64,000 nucleotides of DNA, taken from positions 1,426,001-1,490,000 of the forward strand of contig OZ253469.1 in NCBI GenBank assembly GCA_965261535.1. Reading direction: 5' to 3'. Of this stretch, positions 35,496 to 43,105 are shown one piece after another (the first letter of the stretch is position 1; every line of letters starts with the position of its first letter). The stretch comes from VXNE01 sp965261535. GTDB lineage: Bacteria > Pseudomonadota > Gammaproteobacteria > Pseudomonadales > Azotimanducaceae. The translations under genes and the position numbers were made by a program. The notes under the pieces are model-generated. The model was given only the letters and a program-made list of their open reading frames with translations, was not told where the DNA came from and searched no databases.

Positions 35496-35665
35496 TCGCC
35501 AGCCCGCCTTCGCTCATCATCGGCGAGATGCATGGCGAGGAAACGTCGGCGAGAGAGGATGGGACGCGCGCCAATAGCGATCAGCGCGGTCCAGGCGATG
35601 CCGTAGGCGAGCCATACATAGAGGCCGTGGCCACCCATCGCAAGGAACGCGAAGAACTCGTTCAC
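35492..35665 (-). CDS. ccmD: Heme exporter subunit CcmD
   Basis: A 57-residue single-span protein (GGHGLYVWLAYGIAWTALIA) with the basic C-terminal tail typical of CcmD, which releases holo-CcmE from CcmABC. GTG at 35665 overlaps the ccmC stop by 4 bp; position and size fit the family. Confidence 0.9.
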   Translation of the reverse strand: MNEFFAFLAMGGHGLYVWLAYGIAWTALIAIGARPILSRRRFLAMHLADDERRRAGE

Positions 35666-36426
35666 GACCCGCTTCCCGACTGCGCCCGCGCGACCCAGTC
35701 GCGCACCCACGCCGTATCCGACTCGCGCTCGAGAATCTCATTGCGCAGACCCCCGAGGATGACCGCGGCAACGAAACAATAGAACCCGACGACGTTGACC
35801 AGCAGCGGCAACCACATCTCCGCGGGCATCGTCGGCTGTTCGATCAACGAAAAGCTCGCGGGCTGGTGCAGTGTCAGCCACCAGTCCACCGAGTATTTGA
35901 TGATGGGTACGTTGACCGTGCCGACAATGGCGAGCACCGCTACAGCCTTGCCCGCCTGTTCCCGCCCGGGAATAGCCTGGCGCAGCGCCATCAGGCCGAG
36001 ATAAAGAAAGAACAGCACCAACACCGATGTGGTGCGCGCATCCCACACCCACCACGCGCCCCAGGTCGGCCTGCCCCAGATCGCTCCCGTCAGCAGCGCA
36101 ACGCCCGTGATCGCCATGCCGACCGGCGCCGTCACGGCTATGAACATGTCCGCGAGTTTCATGCGCCAGACCAGCAGCACGACTCCGGCAGCACCCATCG
36201 CCAGGTACAAGGCTTCGGCGAGATGCGCCGCTGGCACGTGCACGTAGATGATGCGGAAGCTGTTGCCTTGCTGATAGTCCTGGGGCGCGAACACGAGCCC
36301 CCACACCGCACCGACCGCCAGGAGGGCAACGCCGATGATGGCGAGGGCGCGAAGCCACGGCCGGGTGATGTCGAAGAACCACCGGGGCGAGCCGAGTCTG
36401 TGCGCAAAGGCGATGAGCCGATCCAC
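35662..36426 (-). CDS. ccmC: Heme transporter/handling protein CcmC
   Basis: The 254-residue protein with six membrane segments has the WWD-type motif (RPTWGAWWVWDARTTSVLVL) and conserved His in FRIIYVHVPAAHLAEA. It loads heme on CcmE in the periplasm. It starts 1 bp after the ccmB stop. Confidence 0.95.
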   Translation of the reverse strand: MDRLIAFAHRLGSPRWFFDITRPWLRALAIIGVALLAVGAVWGLVFAPQDYQQGNSFRIIYVHVPAAHLAEALYLAMGAAGVVLLVWRMKLADMFIAVTAPVGMAITGVALLTGAIWGRPTWGAWWVWDARTTSVLVLFFLYLGLMALRQAIPGREQAGKAVAVLAIVGTVNVPIIKYSVDWWLTLHQPASFSLIEQPTMPAEMWLPLLVNVVGFYCFVAAVILGGLRNEILERESDTAWVRDWVARAQSGSGS

Positions 36427-36427
36427 G

Positions 36428-37111
36428 CTAGTACTCCTGACTCAATCTCAACGCGAAGCCGACGGCAAAGGGCGCAAAAGTCGTCGCCGCCGCAAGCATC
36501 GCCAGCAACCACAGCAACTGCGGCAGCGCGCTCTCGCCCGATGCGGCGACCACGCTCGCGCTGGCGCCGAATACGAGCACGGGCACGTACAACGGCAGCG
36601 CGATCAGGGCCACCAGCAAACCGCCGCGACCGAGCCCCGCCGTCAATGCCGACGCCACCGCGCCGATAGCCGTTAGTGTTGGCGTGCCGATCACAAGGCT
36701 CAGCACCAGCATGGGCACCGCCTGCGCCGGCGCCTGCAGCATGAAACCCGCCACCGGGGCGAAAAGGACGAGCGGCAGCCCGCTCACGCACCAGTGCGCA
36801 GCGAGTTTGCCGAGCACGGCGAGGAATATCGGCCGGCCATGCAGCAGCATCTGCTCCAACGTGCCGTCCTCGAAATCGCGCCGAAACAGACCCTCGGTCG
36901 CCAGCATGCACGCCAGCAGCGCGATGACCCATACGACGACGACGGCCACGGCGCCAAGCGTCTTCAAATCCGAACCCAGGCCCAACCCGAACAGTGTCAC
37001 CGCCAGCGCGAAAAAAGCTACGGGATGCGCCGCTTCGCCGCGCGAGCGAAAGGCGATCCGCAAATCTCGCCCGGCCTGGGCCAGAACGATCACGCCGCGA
37101 GTTCCAAGCAT
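36428..37111 (-). CDS. ccmB: Heme exporter ABC permease CcmB
   Basis: A 227-residue inner-membrane protein with six hydrophobic segments and the family phrases RSRGEAAHPVAFFALAVTLF, FRRDFEDGTLEQMLL and ALPLYVPVLVFGA. It is the membrane partner of CcmA. The ATG at 37111 overlaps the ccmA gene by 22 bp. Confidence 0.93.
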   Translation of the reverse strand: MLGTRGVIVLAQAGRDLRIAFRSRGEAAHPVAFFALAVTLFGLGLGSDLKTLGAVAVVVVWVIALLACMLATEGLFRRDFEDGTLEQMLLHGRPIFLAVLGKLAAHWCVSGLPLVLFAPVAGFMLQAPAQAVPMLVLSLVIGTPTLTAIGAVASALTAGLGRGGLLVALIALPLYVPVLVFGASASVVAASGESALPQLLWLLAMLAAATTFAPFAVGFALRLSQEY

Positions 37112-37683
37112 CGCGCACCGACTACGCCCAAGCCCTGATGCGTCGCGCAGACCACTGCTCCGCCACCACTGCACTGCGTCCGAACCAGAGAACGCACGAT
37201 GTCCCGACCGGTTTCGTCGAGGGCGGCAAAAGGCTCGTCCAGCAACCACAGCGGTGCGGAACTTGCCGTCAACCGCGCCAGCGCCGCGCGCCTTTGCTGA
37301 CCGGCGGACAGGCTTCGGCAAGGCACCAGGTGGGAACCGTTCAGACCGACTTCGCGTAGCGCCGAAAGGCAGTCCTCGCGCCTATGTTCACGGCCCTGCA
37401 GCGCCAGATACCACCGCAAGTTCTCCAACGGCGTCAGTAGTGGACTCAAGCCCGGCTTGTGGCCGAGGTACAGCGGCCGCTCGTCCGTAGCGATGTCCAC
37501 GCGTCCGCACTCCCCCGTGAACAATCCCGCAATGCATCGCAGCAGCGTCGTCTTGCCGCTGCCGTTCGGCCCTCGGACCTCCATCAACTCGCCCCGACCC
37601 AAGTCGAAATCGATGCCTTGAAACAATCGGCGGCCGCCCGCGCTGCAAGCCAAATCGCGTACCGACAAGAGGGGCCCGTTCAA
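37090..37683 (-). CDS. ccmA: Heme exporter ATP-binding protein CcmA
   Basis: A 197-residue ABC ATPase: Walker A GPNGSGKTTLLRCIAGL, signature LSAGQQRRAALARL and Walker B LWLLDEPFAALDETG. ATP hydrolysis drives release of holo-CcmE. It is the first gene of the nine-gene ccm operon, so the operon promoter should lie in 37684-37801. Confidence 0.95.
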   Translation of the reverse strand: MNGPLLSVRDLACSAGGRRLFQGIDFDLGRGELMEVRGPNGSGKTTLLRCIAGLFTGECGRVDIATDERPLYLGHKPGLSPLLTPLENLRWYLALQGREHRREDCLSALREVGLNGSHLVPCRSLSAGQQRRAALARLTASSAPLWLLDEPFAALDETGRDIVRSLVRTQCSGGGAVVCATHQGLGVVGARCLELAA

Positions 37684-37801
37684 CCGTTCGACATCGCGGT
37701 AAAACCGGCATTATAGGTGCAAGCGGAGCATCTTGCGCCGACCCTGGGAATCCGTGCGAGAGCTGCCCAATCTCCTGCTGGGCACCCTCCCGGGGACCCT
37801 C

Positions 37802-40306
37802 TCACAACTCCCGCAAGACCAGCAGCGGCGGCGAGGAAACAAGCTTGCGCGTCCCGAGATAGCCGACGCTGGCGATGAGCGCCATGCCCACTGCGGGGCC
37901 CACGATCCAAAGCCACGGGTGGATTTGGTAGTCGAGTTCGAACACCCTGGTCTGCAGGGCGAACACGGTAATTTCGGCGCCAATAACGGCGACGATGCCC
38001 GCGAATGCGCCGAGGACCGCGAATTCTCCCACCAGAGCGCCGGCGATCAGGTTGCGCGTGCCGCCCAGAGCGCGCACCAGCGCATGCTCCTTCATGCGGG
38101 TTTCATGGCTCGCCTGTATCGATGCGATGAGAACCAGCGCGCCAGCTCCGAGCACCAGGCCGAGAATCAACTCGATGGCCAGCGTGACCCGAGCGATGAT
38201 GCGTTCGACCTGGGCGATGATCGCGTCCACCTCGATCAACGTAATGGTCGGATGCGCCGCAAGGAGTCGATTGAGGAACCGCTTGCGGTCGGGTTCGAGA
38301 TGGAAACTGGTCATATGCGTTGTCGCGAATCGCGCCAGCGCCGAACGCGAGAACACGATAAAGAAATTCGGCTGCAAGCTGTCCCACTCCACCCGGCGCA
38401 GGTTCGCCACGCGCGCGGAGACGGGCAACCCCCCGATATCGAATTCGAGCATGTCGCCTACGCGCAACCCGGCACCCCTCGCGTAGTCCACCTCAACAGA
38501 AATCAGGGCTTCGGTCGTATCGGGCGACCACCAATCGCCCTCTACCAGCACGTTGTCGCCCGGCACGGTATCGGCCCAGGTCAGGTTTCGCTCGGAGCCC
38601 AGGCCCGGTCCCCAATCCTCGCCCCGCTTGCCGTCGCGCCCACGCCACTTGCCCGCCGGTTCGCCATTGACCGACACGACGCGGCCCCGAATCATCGGAA
38701 ACAGGCGGCCGTCGTAGTCCGCATGCGCGCGCAACAGGTTCTGGACCGCGCCCACTTCGTCGGTGGAAACATTGATGAGGAAATGATTCGGCGCGTTCTG
38801 CGGTATCTGGGACCGCCATTCGGCGAGCAGTGCCGTGCGCACGAGCAACAATATCAACAAGATCATGATGGCCAGGCCGAAAATCGTGATCTGCGCCACG
38901 TTCTCCCGGCGCCGGCGCTGCAATCCGGCGAGCGCCAGGCGCCACGAACTGCCCGCCTGCATGCCGACCATTCGGCCGCCCCGCAGCAACGCGAGCGCGA
39001 GAACAGCGAACGTCACGCAAACCAGGGTCGCCCCTGCGAGCGCCCACACCGTGAGCCAGACGCTTTTGCTGTACCAGACAAGCAATCCCATGCTGCCCAC
39101 GGCGGCGAAGCCGTAGGTGATCGCGTTCGATAGCCCGCGGTCCGGTTCGCGGCGGATCACGCGCATCGGAGAGATACGGCGCAAGTTGAGCAGAGGCGGC
39201 AATGCGAACGCCGCCAGGCACACGAAACCGGTAACGATGCCCACCACGAACGGTTCAGGTCCAGGCCAGGGCAAGCGTAGGGGCAGGTAGGCCGAGAGTG
39301 CGGCGACGATGCCGAGGTGTACCAGAATGCCGAGGACAAGACCGGCCAACACGCCCACTACGCCGATGATCAGGAGCACGCCGACATACCCCCAAAGGAT
39401 GTCCGCCGGCGTGGCGCCCAGCGTCTTCAACACGCCGACGTGGTCGTAGTGGCGCCGGGCGTAGCGATGGGCCGCCAAGGCCACCGCTGCGCCGCCGAGA
39501 AGCACGGCGAGCAGGCCGCCGAGCAAGAGGAAGCTCTCCGCCCGGTCCAGCGCGCGGCCGATCGTCGGGTTCGACTCCTTGATGTTGCGCCAGCGGTAGT
39601 TCGGCGCCAGATCGGCGCTGATGGAAGCTTTCAGACGCGCCAGGGCTTCGTCATCCCCCGCCAGTAGCAGTCGATAGGACACACGACTGCCCGGCTGGAT
39701 CAGTCTCGTCGCCGGAATGTCTTCGACCCGCATCAACAGGCGTGGTCCCAGATCGAGGAAGTTGCGGCCCCGGTCCGGCTCCGCCGTCAGGACGCGCCCC
39801 ACGCGGAGTTCCGCGTAGCCCACAGAAACCGTATCGCTCAAGTGCAGTCCAAGCGCGGGGAACAAGCGCGAATCCAGCCACACCGCGCCGGGCGCAGGCA
39901 CGGTATCGGCCACCCGGTCGGGACCGAACGGTTCGTCGGCGATCCGCACCGCGCCGCGCAGCGGATATCCCGCACCCACGGCTTTCACCGAGACGAGTTG
40001 ATTGCGCGCATCGTCGGAGGCGTCGGCGAACAGCATGGACGGGAAGCTGACGACGTCCACTTGCGCCAGTCCGCGCTCGGCGGCGGCTTCGCGGAACGCG
40101 TCGGGAATGGGTCGAGAGGAGCTGATCACGCTGTCGGCACCGAGGAAGGTCGTCGCCTCGGCCAACAGCGCCTGCTGCAAACGATCCACGAACAAGCTGA
40201 TCGCCGTCACCGCGCCCACAGCGACCAGCGCAGCCGCCAGCAGCAGCCTGAGTTCGCCGGAACGCCAGTCTCGCGCGACCAGCCTCAGCACAAAGCGGAG
40301 ATTCAC
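37802..40306 (-). CDS. ABC transporter permease, YbbP/FtsX-like
   Basis: An 834-residue membrane protein with an N-terminal helix (LRLLLAAALVAVGAVTAISLFV), a large periplasmic MacB-like domain, then two FtsX permease blocks (around GGLLAVLLGGAAVALAAHRYARRHYDHVGVLKTLGA split over the membrane, and the C-terminal block with KEHALVRALGGTRNLIAGALV). It matches YbbP, which works with the YbbA ATPase and sits beside TesA, probably extruding or transferring lipid-like substrates. GTG at 40306 overlaps the ATPase stop by 4 bp. Confidence 0.88.
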   Translation of the reverse strand: MNLRFVLRLVARDWRSGELRLLLAAALVAVGAVTAISLFVDRLQQALLAEATTFLGADSVISSSRPIPDAFREAAAERGLAQVDVVSFPSMLFADASDDARNQLVSVKAVGAGYPLRGAVRIADEPFGPDRVADTVPAPGAVWLDSRLFPALGLHLSDTVSVGYAELRVGRVLTAEPDRGRNFLDLGPRLLMRVEDIPATRLIQPGSRVSYRLLLAGDDEALARLKASISADLAPNYRWRNIKESNPTIGRALDRAESFLLLGGLLAVLLGGAAVALAAHRYARRHYDHVGVLKTLGATPADILWGYVGVLLIIGVVGVLAGLVLGILVHLGIVAALSAYLPLRLPWPGPEPFVVGIVTGFVCLAAFALPPLLNLRRISPMRVIRREPDRGLSNAITYGFAAVGSMGLLVWYSKSVWLTVWALAGATLVCVTFAVLALALLRGGRMVGMQAGSSWRLALAGLQRRRRENVAQITIFGLAIMILLILLLVRTALLAEWRSQIPQNAPNHFLINVSTDEVGAVQNLLRAHADYDGRLFPMIRGRVVSVNGEPAGKWRGRDGKRGEDWGPGLGSERNLTWADTVPGDNVLVEGDWWSPDTTEALISVEVDYARGAGLRVGDMLEFDIGGLPVSARVANLRRVEWDSLQPNFFIVFSRSALARFATTHMTSFHLEPDRKRFLNRLLAAHPTITLIEVDAIIAQVERIIARVTLAIELILGLVLGAGALVLIASIQASHETRMKEHALVRALGGTRNLIAGALVGEFAVLGAFAGIVAVIGAEITVFALQTRVFELDYQIHPWLWIVGPAVGMALIASVGYLGTRKLVSSPPLLVLREL

Positions 40307-40989
40307 GCCGCGATTCGTCCCGATTCGAGGCTGAGGACGCGACCGCACCGGTCCGCAAGGGCCGTATCGTGGGTGACCAGCACCAGCGTGGTCTGCGACT
40401 CTCGATTGAGCGCGAACAGGAGATCGATCACGCGGCCACCCGTCGAAGTATCGAGATTTCCCGTCGGTTCGTCGGCGAACAACACCTTGGGACGTGAGGC
40501 GAAGGCTCGAGCAATCGCAACGCGCTGCTGCTCGCCGCCGGACAGTTGCCGAGGGTAGTGCGTCAGCCGGTCGGCGAGTCCCACCCGATCGAGATACATC
40601 CGCGCATCGTCCCCGGCATCGGATTCGCCGCGCAGTTCCGACGGCAGCATGACGTTCTCCAGGGCTGTCAGGCTCTCGATCAACTGGAATGTCTGGAAAA
40701 CGAAACCGACGCAGCGCCCGCGGACCCGGGCGCGGTCTTCTTCCGGCATCGCGGTGATCCTGTCGCCGTCAAGCCAGACGTCCCCCGCGGTTGGCAGATC
40801 GAGGCCCGCCAGGATGCCAAGCAGCGTGGTCTTGCCCGATCCGGACGCCCCCACCACCGCGACGGATTCCCCGGCGTTGATTTCCAGGCTGACGCTGTCC
40901 AAGATCGATAGCTGTCCTTCCGCCGTGGCCACGGTCTTGCAGACATTGTCAACGCGCAGAATCGGGGCGGCCGCACTAGGGTTGTTCAT
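40303..40989 (-). CDS. ABC transporter ATP-binding protein, YbbA-like
   Basis: A 228-residue LolD/MacB-type ATPase with Walker A GASGSGKTTLLGILAGLD, signature LSGGEQQRVAIARAFA, Walker B VLFADEPTGNLD and the family switch His (LVLVTHD). It energises the adjacent FtsX-like permease. It is divergent from, and slightly overlaps, the tesA-like gene, the same arrangement as ybbA-tesA in E. coli. Confidence 0.92.
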   Translation of the reverse strand: MNNPSAAAPILRVDNVCKTVATAEGQLSILDSVSLEINAGESVAVVGASGSGKTTLLGILAGLDLPTAGDVWLDGDRITAMPEEDRARVRGRCVGFVFQTFQLIESLTALENVMLPSELRGESDAGDDARMYLDRVGLADRLTHYPRQLSGGEQQRVAIARAFASRPKVLFADEPTGNLDTSTGGRVIDLLFALNRESQTTLVLVTHDTALADRCGRVLSLESGRIAA

Positions 40990-41611
40990 CCGATTGCTGA
41001 TGCTCTCCGCAGTTGCGGGCGCGAATCCCGCGGCGGATTCGCCCGCGGGCTCTCCCTCGCGAGATGTGAACCAGAAGATACTGGTGTTGGGCGACAGTAT
41101 CAGCGCGGCTTACGGGATTCAACGCGAGGAAGGCTGGGTGACGCTGCTGCAGGAGCGCCTCGATGAGACAGGCCGCGGCGCCCGCGTCGTCAATGCCAGC
41201 ACAAGCGGCTGGACGACGAGCGACGGGCTGGCGTGGCTGCCCATGCTCCTCGACCACCACCGGCCGGACATCGTCATCATCGAACTCGGCGGCAACGACG
41301 GGCTGCGAGGGCTTCCCCTCGCCAGCATCCGGGCAAATCTGATCACCATGATCGAAACGTCGAAGGCGCGTGGCGCCCGCGTGATCGTTGTCGGGATGGA
41401 AGTGTCGCCGAATCTGGGACCTCGCTACACGGCGGCGTTCCAGAACCTCTTCAGGGAGGTCGCCGACAATACGCGGGCGGCGCTGGTACCGTCCCTGTTC
41501 GCCCGATTCGATGAGACCATGTTCCAACGAGACGACATCCACCCCACTGTCGGCGCGCAGCCCGTGATCCTGGACAACATCTGGCCGGCGCTGTTGCCGA
41601 TGTTGCGTTAG
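40982..41611 (+). CDS. tesA: TesA-like SGNH esterase/acyl-CoA thioesterase I
   Basis: The protein has a secretion signal and the four SGNH blocks: ILVLGDSISAAYG (nucleophile Ser), a Gly in block II, ELGGNDGLRG (block III) and DDIHPT (block V, Asp-His). Periplasmic TesA cleaves acyl thioesters and esters and can act as a lysophospholipase. A TTG at 40982 gives the best signal peptide (FIRLLMLSAVAGANPA, 209 residues in all); an ATG at 41000 is the alternative. Divergent from the ybbA-like gene. Confidence 0.9.
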   Translation: MFIRLLMLSAVAGANPAADSPAGSPSRDVNQKILVLGDSISAAYGIQREEGWVTLLQERLDETGRGARVVNASTSGWTTSDGLAWLPMLLDHHRPDIVIIELGGNDGLRGLPLASIRANLITMIETSKARGARVIVVGMEVSPNLGPRYTAAFQNLFREVADNTRAALVPSLFARFDETMFQRDDIHPTVGAQPVILDNIWPALLPMLR

Positions 41612-41625
41612 CGGCAGGTACCGCG

Positions 41626-41946
41626 TCAGCTCTCGGCAGCGCTGCCGCCGAGGCATGGCGGCGACATCGGCGTATCGCCGAAGCGATCTCTCCAGTCCCT
41701 CGGCGTGTAGGCGTGGAGCGCGAGCGCGTGCACGGGGCCGGCCAGTTCTTCTGCCAGCGCAGCATTTACCATGCGGTGCCGATCTATGAGCCGGCGGTCG
41801 TCGAAGCATTTCGCGACGATAACCACCTTGAAGTGCGACTCCGATCCCGCCGGCACGTTGTGGTTCGAACTCTCGTCGTCGACTGTCAAATGCAAGGGAT
41901 CAAAGGCTTCGACAAGCTTCGTTTCGATGGTCTGGCGAACGCGCAT
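41626..41946 (-). CDS. bolA: BolA-family protein
   Basis: The 106-residue protein has the BolA fold: RQTIETKLVEAFDPLHLTVDDES, the FKVVIVAKCFDDRRLIDRHRMVNAAL core with the conserved RHRxV, and ELAGPVHALALHAYTP. BolA partners with monothiol glutaredoxins in Fe-S handling and acts in stress morphology. It is convergent with the tesA-like gene (14 bp between the stops). Confidence 0.9.
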   Translation of the reverse strand: MRVRQTIETKLVEAFDPLHLTVDDESSNHNVPAGSESHFKVVIVAKCFDDRRLIDRHRMVNAALAEELAGPVHALALHAYTPRDWRDRFGDTPMSPPCLGGSAAES

Positions 41947-42134
41947 TCGACCAGTTTAGCGCATCGGGCACCGGTGCCGCGGTTCCCGCCCATCCGTTCG
42001 CGCCCCAACGACGTACGATCATTCGCGCTTTGCCCCTGGCCAATCGCGTTGTAGCGCGCGTTCAGATCGATCTCACGGCAAATCGGGCCGCCTTCCCAAG
42101 TGCGGCAGCAACCGGAATACGGTAGATTGTTCCC

Positions 42135-42470
42135 ATGAAACGCAGTGTACTGCTCGACCACCTCCGCGCCACGCACCTCAAGTCCGGCGACCGGGAGCTC
42201 GCGTTGTCAAACGCCAGGCGCGTTGCGCGATTCCTGCGATCCAGCGGCGCCCGGCGAGTGGTCGGAATCGGCTCGGCATTCGATCCCGCACGACCATTCA
42301 CCCACCGTTCGGACATCGACCTTGTCGTGGAAGGCATTGCGCCCGGAATGTTTTATTCGGTGTCGGCTCGCGCGGCGGCCATGACGAAATTCGACTTGGA
42401 TGTGACGCCCCTGGAATCAGCGACTCCCGCTCTAGTGCGCATCGTCAACGACGAAGGACTTGAACTGTGA
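42135..42470 (+). CDS. MNT-type nucleotidyltransferase (antitoxin of HEPN/MNT pair)
   Basis: A 111-residue minimal nucleotidyltransferase. The active-site pattern GIGSAFDPARPFTHRSDIDLVV has the GS and two Asp (SDIDL) of the pol-beta fold, with an unusually spaced GS-to-D loop. MNT proteins in these pairs silence the HEPN toxin, in several cases by AMPylating it. It overlaps the HEPN gene by 4 bp. Together they form a type VII-like toxin-antitoxin unit. Confidence 0.8.
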   Translation: MKRSVLLDHLRATHLKSGDRELALSNARRVARFLRSSGARRVVGIGSAFDPARPFTHRSDIDLVVEGIAPGMFYSVSARAAAMTKFDLDVTPLESATPALVRIVNDEGLEL

Positions 42471-42973
42471 AGTTCGAGGAGGTGCTGGTCCGGCGGCTGG
42501 CCGCCGAGATCGACGCTGAACTGGCAAGCCTGGATGCGCTTGAGCAGGAGTTTGCGAACAGGCCGCGGGAAGACGACACCTATTCGCTGCGCGCTTGCGG
42601 ATCGATCCTGCACGACTTCTATAACGGCGTTGAACGCATTTTTGTTCGCGTCGCGCATGAGATCAACGGGGGCGTCCCGCAAGCGGGGCAGTGGCACCAG
42701 CAACTCATCGAGGACATGAGGCTCGATATTCCCGAAGTCCGCCCCGCCGTAATCGACCCCGAACTTGCTAAAACGTTGGGCGAATATCTTCGCTTTCGGC
42801 ATGTCTTTCGTAACGTCTACGGATCGATCCTGGAAGCGGATCGCATGCGGCCGCTGGAACAGCGAATGCCCGCAACATTGGCCTCGTTCCGCGAACAAAT
42901 CCGGGAATTCCTCGGTTGGATGCTCGGCGGCGGGATCCGCAGCGGAGAAGCAAAAGTCCAGAACAAGATTTGA
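42467..42973 (+). CDS. HEPN-domain protein (HepT-like toxin)
   Basis: A 168-residue all-helical protein with RACGSILHDFYNGVERIFVRVA (HepT-like helix) and YLRFRHVFRNVYGS, the region that carries the RNase R-x4-6-H/Y motif in HepT toxins. It probably cleaves RNA, including tRNA, when free of MNT. The GTG start overlaps the MNT gene by 4 bp, the standard coupling. It ends 132 bp before priA. Confidence 0.8.
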   Translation: MKFEEVLVRRLAAEIDAELASLDALEQEFANRPREDDTYSLRACGSILHDFYNGVERIFVRVAHEINGGVPQAGQWHQQLIEDMRLDIPEVRPAVIDPELAKTLGEYLRFRHVFRNVYGSILEADRMRPLEQRMPATLASFREQIREFLGWMLGGGIRSGEAKVQNKI

Positions 42974-43105
42974 TCGGACCGCGAGCTGCATGCAGCCCGC
43001 TCCATGAGCAACCGGGTAGACTGACGAACGAATGTACGTCTACCTGATCGGCATCGGACCGAGATGCCTTGCCAGTTGCCGCATGAGATCGGGCCGGGTC
43101 GTCCT

